DNA of 64,000 nt from BOG-908 sp965199235 (GCA_965199235.1 CBDAQU010000002.1:558001-622000), one strand, 5' to 3'. Numbered from the stretch's first letter, positions 45,610 through 55,975 are shown. Program-made: numbers and translations. The notes: generated by a model not told the origin, from the sequence alone.

Positions 45610-46944
45610 ATGCGCGGCTACCCGATCTTTCTCGAGCTGCAGGACCGCCGCGTCGTGGTGCTCGGCCATGACGAAGCGGCCGATCGGCGGGCGGAGCTGT
45701 TCGCCAGCCTGGGCGCGCGCATCGAACGCGTGTCGGCGGCGGCCGAGGCGAGGATCGAAGGATGTGTCCTTGCGGTCGCGTCAGGCGCGAGCGAGGCCGA
45801 CCTCGCCGCGTTCTCGCAGGCGGCCCAGGCGCTCGGCGTGCCGGTCAACGTGGTGGATAGGCCGGAGCTGTGCAGCTACATCACGCCGGCGATCGTGGAC
45901 CGCGACCCGCTGACGATCGCGATTTCCAGCGGCGGGGCGGCGCCTGTGCTGGCCCGCCTGCTCCGCGGCCGGATAGAGACCTGGGTGGCGCCTGCCTGGG
46001 GAGCGCTTGCCGCGCTGGCCGACCGTTTCAAGGCGGAAACGCGGCGTCGGCTTCCCATCGTGGTGCAGCGCAGGCGCATGCTGGAGCGCGTGTTCGCGGG
46101 CCGGGTGGCCGAGCTGGTGCTGGCCGGCGACGAGGCCGCCGCCGAAGAGGAGTACAGGATCGAGCTCGAGGCCGCCGAAGCCGGCGCCGTCCGCGCGGCT
46201 GTGGGGTTCGTTCACCTGGTCGGCGCGGGACCAGGGGCGGCCGATCTGGTCAGCCTGCGAGGACTGCGCCTGCTGGGCGAAGCCGACGTGATCGTGCACG
46301 ACCGCCTTGGCACGGCAGAGGTGCTGAACCTGGCCCGCCGCGACGCCGAGCGGATCGACGTCGGCAAGAGCCAGGGCGACCACACCATGCCCCAGCGCGA
46401 CATCAACGCGTTGCTGGTGCGACTGGCGGGCGAGGGGCGGCGCGTGGTCCGGCTGAAGGGCGGCGACCCGTTCATCTTCGGCCGTGGCGGGGAGGAAGCC
46501 GAGGCGCTGGAGGAAGCCGGCATCGATTACGACGTGGTGCCCGGCATCACCGCCGCCCTGGCCTGCGCGGCCTCGGCCCGCATCCCCCTCACCCACCGCG
46601 CCGCCGCCCACGCCGTCACTTTCGTGACCGCGCACAGGCGTCGTCCGGATCTCGGGATCGACTTCGCAGGCCTGTTGCGGCCCGGCGTGACGCTGGCCAT
46701 CTACATGGGGCTGGCGACGCTGCCGCGGCTGCGCGACGAGCTTGCGGAGGCGGGTTTCCCCACGGACATGCAGGCGGTCCTGGTCGAAAACGGCGGAACG
46801 CCGCATACGCGCGTGCTGCACGGGCGGCTGGAGGAACTTGCATCCACTGCGGGCGCTTGGTCGGCTGGCGGGCCGGTGCTGATCCTGCTTGGCGGGACGG
46901 CAGAGCGGCCGCAGGCGGGCTCAACGAAGAATCAACAAAGTTAG
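45610..46944 (+). CDS. cysG: siroheme synthase (CysG type)
   Basis: About 444 residues making siroheme for sulfite reductase. N-terminal part (1-about 190) is the precorrin-2 dehydrogenase/ferrochelatase half, with SYITPAIVDRDPLTIAISSG. The C-terminal half is uroporphyrinogen-III methyltransferase: VHLVGAGPGAADLVSLRGLR, GKSQGDHTMPQRDIN, VVRLKGGDPFIFGRGGEE, VPGITAALACAA. The usual glycine-rich NAD motif of the first half is replaced by VVVLGHDEAADRR, so dehydrogenase function may be altered. Start at the ATG 45610 (a TTG at 45586 is less likely). It belongs with cysK and cysI downstream. Confidence 0.92.
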   Translation: MRGYPIFLELQDRRVVVLGHDEAADRRAELFASLGARIERVSAAAEARIEGCVLAVASGASEADLAAFSQAAQALGVPVNVVDRPELCSYITPAIVDRDPLTIAISSGGAAPVLARLLRGRIETWVAPAWGALAALADRFKAETRRRLPIVVQRRRMLERVFAGRVAELVLAGDEAAAEEEYRIELEAAEAGAVRAAVGFVHLVGAGPGAADLVSLRGLRLLGEADVIVHDRLGTAEVLNLARRDAERIDVGKSQGDHTMPQRDINALLVRLAGEGRRVVRLKGGDPFIFGRGGEEAEALEEAGIDYDVVPGITAALACAASARIPLTHRAAAHAVTFVTAHRRRPDLGIDFAGLLRPGVTLAIYMGLATLPRLRDELAEAGFPTDMQAVLVENGGTPHTRVLHGRLEELASTAGAWSAGGPVLILLGGTAERPQAGSTKNQQS

Positions 46945-46974
46945 AAGATACAGGCGGGCCTTCTGGTTCAGACC

Positions 46975-47202
46975 ATGAAAACGTCCAAGGTCATCGAGAT
47001 GAACGGCGAGTTCATCGGCGCCGCGATTATGCTGCCGGAAGCGCAGGGCTGGCGGTTCGTCTCCGCCAACCAGCGGGCCGACAAGGCGGACGGCTTCGTG
47101 GCCGCGACTTTGGGCGAGATGCAGGCGATTGCCAGGCGCGCCTATCTGGCCGCCCGGCCCAGCACCGATCCTTCGGCGGAGCCTGCGCGCTTACGTCACT
47201 GA
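46975..47202 (+). CDS. small hypothetical protein downstream of cysG
   Basis: 75 residues, soluble, no leader: begins MKTSKVIEMNGEFIGAAIM and contains a central GWRFVSANQRADKADGF. It starts 30 bases after cysG on the same strand. In other alphaproteobacteria a short protein often lies between cysG and cysI, so membership in the sulfur cluster is plausible, but no family signature is certain. The downstream gap to the leftward alcohol dehydrogenase is about 100 bases and shows no clear terminator. Confidence 0.55.
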   Translation: MKTSKVIEMNGEFIGAAIMLPEAQGWRFVSANQRADKADGFVAATLGEMQAIARRAYLAARPSTDPSAEPARLRH

Positions 47203-47301
47203 GCTGGGTGTGGACGTCCCGCTTTGCTGCCGCAGGGTGCGGTCGGGCTGACATCAAGAGACGGGAGGCGGCCAAGTTGTCGGCTGATCTTGCCCGCCAT
47301 G

Positions 47302-48423
47302 TCAGAAGACGATCACCTGCCTGACCGCAGTCCCGTCCGCCAGCCGGTCAAAGCCCTCGTTGACCTGGTCCAGCGTCAGCCGGTGCGTCAGCAGCCGGTC
47401 CACCGGCAGCCGCCCTGCCCGATACATCGCCACGAAGCGCGGCAGGTCCCGCCTTGGCACGGCAGACCCCATGTAGCTGCCGCGCACGGTGCGTTCCTCG
47501 GCGACCAGGCTGACCGCCGGCACGGAAAACATCTTTGACGGGTGCGGCAGGCCGGTGGCGACCGTCGTGCCGCCTCGCCTCGTGGCGGCGTAGGCCTGGG
47601 CCAGCACCGTCTCGCTCCCGACCGACTCGAAGACGAACGCAGCGCCGCCGGCGGTCGCGTCCCTGATTGCTGCCACCGCGCCCTCGCCCGCTATGAAGGC
47701 GTGGGTGGCGCCGAGCTCGGTCGCCAGCGCGCGCTTGCCGGCCAGAGGATCCACCACCACGATCGGGTGGGCGCCCGACGCGGCGGCACCCAACACGCAG
47801 GCCAGGCCCACGCCGCCCAGGCCGAACACGGCCACGCTCTGGCCAGGCGACACCCGGGCGGTGTTCACGACGGCGCCAACGCCCGTCATCACCGCGCAGC
47901 CGAACAGGGCGGCGACGTCGAACGGCAGCGCCGCGTCGATGCGCACGGCGGAGCGTGCGCTGACCACGATGTGCTCGGCGAAACCGGAGATGCCCAGATG
48001 GTGGCTGACCGGGCCGTCCGGGCCATCGCGCCAGCGGCGTGCGCCGCCGAGCAGCACGCCCGCGGTGTTGGACGCGGCACCCGGCTCGCACAGGGCCGGG
48101 CGTCCTTCGGCACAGGGCAGGCAGGCGCCGCAGCTTGGGACGAAAGCGAACACGACGTGGTCGCCTGGCGCGAAGCCGGTCGCGGGATCGGCCACTTCGA
48201 CCACACCGGCAGCCTCGTGACCCAGCACCATCGGCATCGGCCTGGGGCGCGTGCCGTCGATGACGGAGAGATCCGAGTGGCACAGCCCGGCTGCACCAAC
48301 GCGCACCAGCAGCTCGCCCGGGGCAGGCGGCGCCAGCTCCATCGCCTGCACGGCAAGCGGGCGGGACTGCGCGTAGGGGCGTGGCAGGCCCATCCCGGTC
48401 AGCACGGCGGCGCGCGTCCTCAT
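47302..48423 (-). CDS. zinc-dependent alcohol dehydrogenase, MDR superfamily
   Basis: 373 residues of the medium-chain dehydrogenase family, class III-like. Catalytic zinc ligands are in GLCHSDLSV, LGHEAAGVV and GCAVMTGVG. The structural-zinc loop is complete with four Cys (SCGACLPCAEGRPALCEPG). The NAD-binding motif FGLGGVGLACVLGAAASGA and the acidic VVVDP favour NAD over NADP. It should oxidise alcohols or adducts to aldehydes in the cytoplasm. Its ATG overlaps the stop of the upstream thioesterase gene, indicating one transcript. Confidence 0.9.
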   Translation of the reverse strand: MRTRAAVLTGMGLPRPYAQSRPLAVQAMELAPPAPGELLVRVGAAGLCHSDLSVIDGTRPRPMPMVLGHEAAGVVEVADPATGFAPGDHVVFAFVPSCGACLPCAEGRPALCEPGAASNTAGVLLGGARRWRDGPDGPVSHHLGISGFAEHIVVSARSAVRIDAALPFDVAALFGCAVMTGVGAVVNTARVSPGQSVAVFGLGGVGLACVLGAAASGAHPIVVVDPLAGKRALATELGATHAFIAGEGAVAAIRDATAGGAAFVFESVGSETVLAQAYAATRRGGTTVATGLPHPSKMFSVPAVSLVAEERTVRGSYMGSAVPRRDLPRFVAMYRAGRLPVDRLLTHRLTLDQVNEGFDRLADGTAVRQVIVF

Positions 48424-48868
48424 GATCGCTGTCCCAGGTCACGCCCGTCCGGCGTGAAGGCTTGCAACGCCGCGCGAAGCGCATCGCCGATCGGCTCCGG
48501 CCTGCTTGTGGCGCGGTCCACGAAGACATGCACGAACCAGCCTTCCGCAGCCGGCGTGGAAGCGTCGGCGGCAAACAGGCCGATGCCGTAGCGCACGCTG
48601 GAGCGGCCGAGCGTCTCCACCCGCAGCGCGGCCTCGACGATGCCGGGGAAGCTCAGAGGGGCGGCGTAGCGACAATGCGATTCGACGCAGAGCCCGATCT
48701 GGCCGGTCTCGGCGTGGATGTCCAGGCCGCCATACTGGATCAGGTAGGTGTTAGTCACGGTGTCGAAGTAGCTGTAATAGACCACGTTGTTGACGTGGCC
48801 GTAGACGTCGTTGTCCATCCACCGCGTCGGGATCGCCTGCACGTAGCCGTAGCCCGCCCGCATTCGAC

Positions 48869-48875
<7 letters not shown>
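48420..48875 (-). CDS. hotdog-fold acyl-CoA thioesterase
   Basis: 151 residues of the 4-hydroxybenzoyl-CoA thioesterase family. The active-site segment is typical: TRWMDNDVYGHVNNVVYYSY, with the catalytic Asp and the HVNN turn, and later VESHCRYAAPLSFPG. It hydrolyses acyl-CoA; chain length cannot be read. The fifth codon (ATG) is an alternative start. It sits between cysK (upstream, 48869) and the alcohol dehydrogenase (ATGA overlap), so all three are probably cotranscribed although their functions differ. Confidence 0.88.
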
Positions 48876-49882
<1,007 letters not shown>

Positions 49883-50003
49883 GGCGGCACCCCGGAGCAT
49901 ACTCGGCCTTGATGGAGTCTTGTCGGATTTCGCGGCAGGAGCAACACGCGATGCGCCAAAATCTGGGCCTGCACCCCTCGCCCGAACACAGCAGCGCCGG
50001 GCG

Positions 50004-50453
50004 ATGATCGTCCGACGCGACAGGAGCATGCTGGCCGTGCTGATCGTGCTTGACGTGGCGTTCCATGCCGGGCGCACCAGCACGGTGAGCGCAGCCGAGA
50101 TCGCCGAGCGGGCGGGACTTGCGCGGCGCGGCATAGAACCGCTGCTGCAGGTGCTGTCCCGCTCCGGCCTGCTGGAAAGCCTGCGCGGCCCGCGCGGCGG
50201 CTATCGGCTGGGCCGGCCGAAACGCGACATACGGCTCGACGAGGTGGTGAGGACGGCGCTGTCCGAGGAGGCGGGCACGGAGGATGGCCCGCACGGCGCG
50301 CTGCTGCTCAGCGTGCTCGATCCTCTGTGGTCGGAGCTGGATCGCAGTTGCACCGGGATGCTGGGCGGGCTGACCGTGGAGGATCTGGTCAAGCGCGCCG
50401 AACGGGCCGGCCTGGTGCGGCCATGCGCAGAGCCGATCACGTTTTCGATCTGA
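50004..50453 (+). CDS. Rrf2-family transcriptional regulator
   Basis: About 149 residues. Winged helix-turn-helix with the Rrf2 signature: STVSAAEIAERAGLARRGIE, then LLQVLSRSGLLESLRGPRGG and YRLGRPKRDIRL. Iron-sulfur members (IscR, NsrR) carry three clustered Cys in the next segment; here that segment has none and only two distant Cys occur, so cluster sensing is unlikely. Divergent from cysK and 108 bases before cysI, it resembles CymR-like regulators of cysteine metabolism. A repressor role over both is inferred from position. Confidence 0.82.
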   Translation: MIVRRDRSMLAVLIVLDVAFHAGRTSTVSAAEIAERAGLARRGIEPLLQVLSRSGLLESLRGPRGGYRLGRPKRDIRLDEVVRTALSEEAGTEDGPHGALLLSVLDPLWSELDRSCTGMLGGLTVEDLVKRAERAGLVRPCAEPITFSI

Positions 50454-50561
50454 CTCCGCAACGCCGCGTGGTTTTGCGCCGCAGTTTATGCCCCGAACGT
50501 GGTTGTTAAGCTGGATGGCCCGCACAATAACGTGGATTGCACAAGAGGGCGCAAGGAACCG

Positions 50562-52241
50562 ATGCCGGCAAAGCTGTCCGCTGTCGAAACTCTGAAGATC
50601 GAAAGCCACCGCCTGCGCGGAACCCTGGCCGACGAGCTGGCTGCCGGCGGCATCCAGGTGAGCGAGGATGCCTACCAGCTCCTGAAATTCCATGGCAGCT
50701 ACGAGCAGTTCGACCGCGACACGGCGACCGAGCGCAAGCAGCATGGCGAGGAAAAGGAATACCAGTTCATGCTGCGCTGCCGGATGCCCGGCGGCCACAT
50801 GACAGCGGCGCAGTACCTCTATTTCGACACGCTTGCCGACACGCGCGCAAACGGTTCGCTCCGCATCACCACGCGGCAGGGAATCCAGTTCCACGGCATC
50901 CTGAAAGGCGACCTGAAGCCTGCCATCGCGGAGATCAACGAGACGCTGCTGACCACCATGTCGGCCTGCGGCGACGTGGTGCGCAACATCATGGCGAGCC
51001 CCGCGCCGCTGCGGAATGCGCAGCAGGCGCGCATCGAGGCCGACGCGCGCATGCTGTCCGAGCACCTCAAGCCCCGCACGCGCGCCTACTACCAGATCTT
51101 TCTCGACGAGGCGCCGACGACGGAGGACGAGGACGAGCCGCTCTACGGCCCGACCTACCTGCCGCGCAAGTTCAAGATCGGCATCACGCACCAGGCCGAC
51201 AACACGATCGACGTGCTGACCAACGACCTCGGCGTGGTGGCACTGTTCGAAGGCGACAGCCTGATCGGCTACAACATAGCCGTCGGCGGCGGGCTGGGGA
51301 TGACCCACAACAACCCGCGCACCTATCCTCGGCTGGCGACCCCGATCGCGTTCGTGGGACCGAACGACCTGGTGCGCATGGTCGAGGCGGTGATCAGGCT
51401 GCAGCGCGACCATGGCGACCGCACCAACAGGCGGCGTGCGCGCCTGAAATACGTGGTCGACGACATGGGCCTGCCCTGGGTGCGCGAGACGCTGGCCGGC
51501 TACTATGGCGGCGCCTTCGAGGACGCCCGGCCGATGCGGCTGGAGGTGCCGGACCTGCTCGGCTGGCACGAGCAGGGCGACGGGCGGCTGTGGCTAGGCA
51601 TACCGGTCGCCGCGGGCCGGATCGTGGATGGCGGCACGTCGCATCTGCGCACCGCCTTGCGCGAGGTGGTCAAGCGGTATGCGCCCAGCGTCGTGATGAC
51701 GCCGCAGCAGGACGTGCTGCTGACCGACATAGCGCCGCAGGACCGCGAGGGGATCAGCGGCCTCTTGGCCGAGCACGGCGTGGTGCCGGCAGAGGCGATG
51801 TCGCCCATGGCGAGATACGCCATCTCCTGCCCCGCTTTGCCGACCTGCGGCCTGGCGCTGACGGAAGCCGAGCGCATGCATCCGGAGATCGTTGGCGGCT
51901 TCGACACGCTGCTGGCGCGGCATGGCCTGTCGGACCGGCGCATCAGCGTGCGCGTCACCGGCTGCCCGAACGGCTGCGCGCGCACCTATGCGGGCGATAT
52001 CGGCATCGTTGGCCGGATGCCTGGCTTCTACGCCATCTACGTGGGCGGCGATTTCGAAGGCACACGGCTGAGCTTCAAGCTGCTGGAGAAGGTGCCGCAC
52101 GCCGAGGTGATCAGCAGTTTCGACCCGCTCTTCGCCGCCTGGGCAGCGAGCGGGGTGTCCGAGGGCTTCGGCGATTTCTGCCATCGCACAGGGCTCGAAG
52201 GTCTGCTGGGTCTGCTGCCAAGCGCGCGGCAGGCGGCCTGA
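50562..52241 (+). CDS. cysI: sulfite reductase hemoprotein (siroheme/4Fe-4S)
   Basis: 559 residues; reduces sulfite to sulfide with six electrons using siroheme and a 4Fe-4S cluster. Two ferredoxin-like halves are present: ITTRQGIQFHGILKGDL in the first, and the cluster ligands CPALPTCG and TGCPNGCAR in the second, giving Cys-x5-Cys and Cys-x3-Cys. AAGGA five bases before the ATG supports 50562; an open frame to 50499 is less likely. Siroheme comes from cysG and the sulfide goes to cysK, so the cluster is one pathway. A nitrite-reducing relative cannot be fully excluded, but cysK and cysG context favours sulfite. Confidence 0.9.
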   Translation: MPAKLSAVETLKIESHRLRGTLADELAAGGIQVSEDAYQLLKFHGSYEQFDRDTATERKQHGEEKEYQFMLRCRMPGGHMTAAQYLYFDTLADTRANGSLRITTRQGIQFHGILKGDLKPAIAEINETLLTTMSACGDVVRNIMASPAPLRNAQQARIEADARMLSEHLKPRTRAYYQIFLDEAPTTEDEDEPLYGPTYLPRKFKIGITHQADNTIDVLTNDLGVVALFEGDSLIGYNIAVGGGLGMTHNNPRTYPRLATPIAFVGPNDLVRMVEAVIRLQRDHGDRTNRRRARLKYVVDDMGLPWVRETLAGYYGGAFEDARPMRLEVPDLLGWHEQGDGRLWLGIPVAAGRIVDGGTSHLRTALREVVKRYAPSVVMTPQQDVLLTDIAPQDREGISGLLAEHGVVPAEAMSPMARYAISCPALPTCGLALTEAERMHPEIVGGFDTLLARHGLSDRRISVRVTGCPNGCARTYAGDIGIVGRMPGFYAIYVGGDFEGTRLSFKLLEKVPHAEVISSFDPLFAAWAASGVSEGFGDFCHRTGLEGLLGLLPSARQAA

Positions 52242-52304
52242 GCGGCTGGGCGGCAACCGTCGCGGGCGCCCCGTGTTCACTGTGCTGAAGCAAGGGACCA
52301 TGCA

Positions 52305-52520
52305 ATGGTGGACACGACGGATTCGGCCAAGCTGGCAATCGTGCAGCTCGCAAACGGGCGGTTTGCGGTTGTGACCGAAGGGGCGCCCCTACCTGAGGAC
52401 GGAAATTTCGAAACGCAGGCGGAAGCGGAAGCCTGGATGTATGGGCGGACGACGGAGCTGGACGCGCGCGCCAACGATTTCGGCATCCTCACGCCGGGCG
52501 GCGGACAGGGCGTTCGCTAG
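52305..52520 (+). CDS. small hypothetical protein downstream of cysI
   Basis: 71 residues, soluble and acidic: AKLAIVQLANGRFAVVTEG, then FETQAEAEAWMYGRTTELDA. AGGGA upstream supports translation. No family recognised; it follows cysI by about 60 bases. Its TAG stop is formed by the CTAG edge of a mosaic repeat. Confidence 0.55.
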   Translation: MVDTTDSAKLAIVQLANGRFAVVTEGAPLPEDGNFETQAEAEAWMYGRTTELDARANDFGILTPGGGQGVR

Positions 52521-52700
52521 ACCGGTCTCACGCAGAGTGTCCGCGAGTAGGCGGACCTCAAACCGGTCTAGGCCTTGTCTTGGCAAGCAATCTCGTCACT
52601 CCGACTATTTCAGTCTGCGTGACATTGCTCTAGCGCCAGATCTTCGTTTGGCGAGCATGTTCATCGTGGTTGAGGATCAACCTGCAGCGATCATGCTCTG
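52517..52700 (-). repeat. mosaic repeat, modules D'-C'-A' (reverse order)
   Basis: Module D at 52517-52571 runs CTAGACCGGT ... ACCGGTCTAG with an inner stem GTCCGC/GCGGAC. Module C follows in reverse (52572-52632; GTCACTCCGACTATTTCAG ... GTGACATTGCTCTAG). Module A in reverse ends the array (52647-52700; GCGAGCATG ... GATCATGCTCTG). Relative to the 3.5 kb copy the whole array is inverted and lacks B. It lies between the converging small gene and the metallo-beta-lactamase-fold gene. Confidence 0.85.
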
Positions 52701-52721
52701 GGCAACTTCCGGATATAGGGG

Positions 52722-53384
52722 CTACGATGCTATGAACGGATTGCCTGCCCGTTCTGCGCCGATCGTCGAGTTCGGGCCGTGGCCGCAGACGAAGGCAAGA
52801 TCGTCGCCCAGCGGCAACAGCTTGTTCGTGATCGACGAGATCAGGGCGGCGTGGTCTCCGTAGGGGAAATCGGTTCGCCCGACCGACCCGCGGAACAATA
52901 CGTCGCCCACTTGCGCAAACCGTGCGGTCTTTTCAACGAACACCACATGGCCAGGCGTGTGGCCCGGGCAGTGCAGTATGTCGAACACATGCGCGCCCAG
53001 GGTTACGCTTTCGCCTTCGCTCAGATAGCGGTCGGGCGTGCAGTCCTGCATGCCTGAAAGCCCATACATCTCCCCCTGGCGCACGAGATTTCGCAACAGC
53101 ATGTCGTCGCGCCGGTCCGGGCCGACGATCTCGACATGCGCATGACCGGCACGGGCGTTCAATGTCTGCGCCAGTTCTGCGGCGCCTCCGGCATGGTCCA
53201 GGTGGCCGTGCGTGAGCCAGATCGCGACGGCATCGAGGCGGTTCTCCTGCAGGGCGGCAAGTATCCTTGCCACGTCGCCGCCCGGATCGACCACGGCCGT
53301 CTCGCCGCTATCGGCGTCGGTGATCAGCGTGCAGTTCTGCTGCAGTGGAGTGACGGGCACGATCCCGATCTTCAGGCCTGCCAT
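52722..53384 (-). CDS. metallo-beta-lactamase-fold hydrolase, glyoxalase II-like
   Basis: 220 residues with all zinc-site motifs of the family: THGHLDHAGG (HxHxDH), CPGHTPGHVVFVE, VGDVLFRGSVGRTDFP and CGHGPNSTIG. The layout is that of the short glyoxalase II/YcbL group, soluble and binuclear, which hydrolyses thioester-type bonds such as lactoylglutathione. YcbL-type members lack the extra C-terminal glutathione-binding part, as here. Proposed role is detoxification of methylglyoxal-derived thioesters; the substrate is inferred. Confidence 0.88.
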   Translation of the reverse strand: MAGLKIGIVPVTPLQQNCTLITDADSGETAVVDPGGDVARILAALQENRLDAVAIWLTHGHLDHAGGAAELAQTLNARAGHAHVEIVGPDRRDDMLLRNLVRQGEMYGLSGMQDCTPDRYLSEGESVTLGAHVFDILHCPGHTPGHVVFVEKTARFAQVGDVLFRGSVGRTDFPYGDHAALISSITNKLLPLGDDLAFVCGHGPNSTIGAERAGNPFIAS

Positions 53385-53421
53385 GCCGGTTCCGTTCCGG
53401 GACGTGTACGGGCTGCCTGGA

Positions 53422-53691
53422 TCACACAGCCTTCTTCAAGTTCGGGCTCGCCTTGAAGCGCACGGTGCGGCCGGCCTTCACCTTCACCGGCTCGCCGGTT
53501 CGCGGGTTCATCGCCTTGCGCGCCTTGGTCTTCTTGACGGTGAAGGTCCCGAACGACGGCAGGGTGAAGCCACCCTCCTTCTTCAACTGCCGCACAATCG
53601 CATCGATCAGCGTGCCAGCAGCGGCGTTAGCGGCAACCCCGGTACAATCCGTGCTCTGCTGGATGATGTCTGCGATGAAAGCCTTGCTCAT
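53422..53691 (-). CDS. HU-family histone-like DNA-binding protein
   Basis: 89 residues with the two HU helices (FIADIIQQSTDCTG ... IVRQLKKEGG) and the beta-arm segment FTLPSFGTFTVKKTKARKAM. The arm carries NPRTGEPVKVKAG, with the Pro that intercalates into DNA, and ends FKASPNLKKAV. It compacts and bends DNA as a dimer and may help inversion or site-specific recombination nearby. The upstream region (53692-53856) is AT-richer than the surroundings and likely contains its promoter. Confidence 0.95.
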   Translation of the reverse strand: MSKAFIADIIQQSTDCTGVAANAAAGTLIDAIVRQLKKEGGFTLPSFGTFTVKKTKARKAMNPRTGEPVKVKAGRTVRFKASPNLKKAV

Positions 53692-53856
53692 CTATTTGCA
53701 ACCCTTCTTCTTGCACCACGTGCGTCCGAGCGCGTGGCGTTCATGACAATCTTCACAAGGCGAATCGTCTTGTCCGGTGTTGATCGCATAAGACTCGGCA
53801 AACTTCAAGGTTTCGTGAGTTTTTTCGCCGACTCGACCGACACAGGCGCAGAACCG

Positions 53857-55827
53857 TTATGTACTTGCAGCAGGACTGCCCTGCCACCATGAGTCCGGAG
53901 TGGCGCGCGGGGGAAAACCGGGCTGAAACTCGCGGCCAGGCTCCAACGACGCCGACGGGCTGTAGAACGGATCGGCCGCGATCGCCCCGGCCCAGCGTTC
54001 CCGCAACCGTCGGACTTCCAATGCTTCCAGACCGGCGCGCTTACCTTGGTAATGGCGGCCGAGCGACAACGATTCGTAGTGGATCAGCGTCACCTCCGCC
54101 GCCAGCACCGTTCGCGCACCCAACTGAGAGGCACGCAGGCAGAAATCGACGTCGTTGAGGGCGACGGAAAACGCTTCGTCCATGCCGTGAAGCGTTTCGA
54201 ACAGCGAACGGCGCAGCAGCATGCACGCCGCAGTCACCGCGCTGACCTGCCGGTTCAGCATTGCCAGGCCGTGTGGACCAGGCGACACATTTTCCGACAA
54301 ACGAAAGCTGTGCTCGCACAGATTGGCCAGTCCCAGGGTGACGCCGCCATGCTGGACCAGGCCGTTGCCGTACAGCAGCCGTGCTCCCACGATGTCTGCT
54401 GCAACGTGGAACGCACCGGCAACGAACGCGACCATGCGCCGCAGCCAGTCGCGCTCGGTCGGTAGCACGTCGTCGTTCAGCAGCAGGATCAGCTCGCCGC
54501 GCGCCTGGCGAACCGCCGCGTTGTTGATCGCGGCATAGTTGAACGCTGCCATCTGCAGGTCCAGCACACGCACTGTCGGCAGGCGGGCCGCCTCGGCGAG
54601 GTTCGCCGCCTGTCTCTCGTCGCCTGCATCGACGCAGGACACCGCAAGCAGGATTTCGATGTTCTCGTAATCGGTCCGCGCCAGTATCGCGCGCAGGCAG
54701 CGCAGCATGTGGCCGTGCCGTGCCGAGGTGGGGACGACCACGCTGACAAGGGGCGAATTCGCGCAGCCTGGAACGGGAGCGTTCGTGGCCGCAACCTGTC
54801 CGTTCGGCACGTGCGTCAGGATGAAAGGAACGCTCCGAACGGCTGTGTTCGTCGAACAAGCAGCGGCGGTGCGCCAGGCTGCTGCGTCCTCGCCGGCGCC
54901 GAGGAGCGTGGAGGCGCGGAACAGGCATGCGCCGCGCGTCAGCAACCCCGATCGCAGCAGCCAGGGATCGGGCTGCGGCTTGAACAGGGGATTCGCGCGG
55001 CCGTTCGCGGTGATGCAGTCCAGATCGGCGTAGAAACCCGAAGCGTCCGGGTCGCGCCGCGCCGCGTCCGCCAGGCAGGCCAGCCCGTGCGGCGCCAGCA
55101 CCTCTCCCGCCTGCATCACCAGAACCCACGCGCTGCTCCTCGCGCGCCAATCCCCGGGCCGTGCAAACACATCGATGCTGGCAGGCGGCACCCATTGCGC
55201 GCGCAGGCTCTCGAGCGTCGCCCGCAATCCTGCATCGTCCTGTCCGATCACGGCCACGTCGACCGGCAGTTCGGCGACGGCGAGGGTCAGGCCGTTCCGC
55301 AGCGGTCGCCAATCGTCGTAGCGCGCAACCCAGATGTCGTAAGGCGGCGCCTCGCCCCGGCGGGCGGGGCGCTGACCCAGCATGGCGCGCACCCGTCCGG
55401 CCAGGCCGCGCGCATCGCCGGCCAAGGCACGCGGCAGGGCCGGCCAGCCGCTCGCAAGCAGGGCCGCTGCCGCCCGGCCTCGCCTGAGCACGTGCAGGGA
55501 TGCCAACGGCGCCTGCACCTGGCCCAGTGTTGCGGTGAACACCTGCAGCGTCAGCCGGTCCGCGGCGTAGGGCAGATGGACCAGGATCGTCCGCCAGGTC
55601 CGGCCCGCCGAACGATGCTGGCGGCCCAGGAACGCCTCGCGCACCACATGGCCGCGCGCCTCGTCGGCCGCCTCCAGTTTCACCCACCAGGTCGCGTCCG
55701 TATGCGCCACGCTCACTGCCAGCCGGCACCACTGGCCTGCCGCCCCGGCCGGCAGAACCGCGCCGAACCGTCCAGCCGGACCGGCGGGCCGAACGTCCAG
55801 CGCGTGCCCCTGCAACCTCAACTCCAT
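53857..55827 (-). CDS. large family 2 glycosyltransferase
   Basis: 656 residues. The C-terminal half is a GT2 domain (SPLVSVVVPTSARHGHMLRC, then ELILLLNDDVLPTERDWL with a DD metal-binding motif, and NDVDFCLRASQLGARTV). The first half has a degenerate transferase-like fold (VAVIGQDDAGLRATLESLR ... ASGFYADLDCITA) after about 180 residues of unknown, beta-rich sequence. Similar rhamnosyl/O-antigen-type transferases act on cell-surface polysaccharide. It is leftward and isolated from the locus at 0.3-8.7 kb. Between it and the desaturase operon lie about 150 bases of shared promoter DNA. Confidence 0.82.
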   Translation of the reverse strand: MELRLQGHALDVRPAGPAGRFGAVLPAGAAGQWCRLAVSVAHTDATWWVKLEAADEARGHVVREAFLGRQHRSAGRTWRTILVHLPYAADRLTLQVFTATLGQVQAPLASLHVLRRGRAAAALLASGWPALPRALAGDARGLAGRVRAMLGQRPARRGEAPPYDIWVARYDDWRPLRNGLTLAVAELPVDVAVIGQDDAGLRATLESLRAQWVPPASIDVFARPGDWRARSSAWVLVMQAGEVLAPHGLACLADAARRDPDASGFYADLDCITANGRANPLFKPQPDPWLLRSGLLTRGACLFRASTLLGAGEDAAAWRTAAACSTNTAVRSVPFILTHVPNGQVAATNAPVPGCANSPLVSVVVPTSARHGHMLRCLRAILARTDYENIEILLAVSCVDAGDERQAANLAEAARLPTVRVLDLQMAAFNYAAINNAAVRQARGELILLLNDDVLPTERDWLRRMVAFVAGAFHVAADIVGARLLYGNGLVQHGGVTLGLANLCEHSFRLSENVSPGPHGLAMLNRQVSAVTAACMLLRRSLFETLHGMDEAFSVALNDVDFCLRASQLGARTVLAAEVTLIHYESLSLGRHYQGKRAGLEALEVRRLRERWAGAIAADPFYSPSASLEPGREFQPGFPPRATPDSWWQGSPAAST

Positions 55828-55975
55828 CCAAGCCGTTTGCGCGCATGAGCATTCAGGGCCATGACAAGCCCGGATACGCGCCTACCTAGGCCTTCGGCCA
55901 CGTCAGGAACACTGCCCTCATGCCAGCGTCCAGTCCGCTTGAACCGCCCGTGATCGCTCCACGGAGCGTGCAGCG

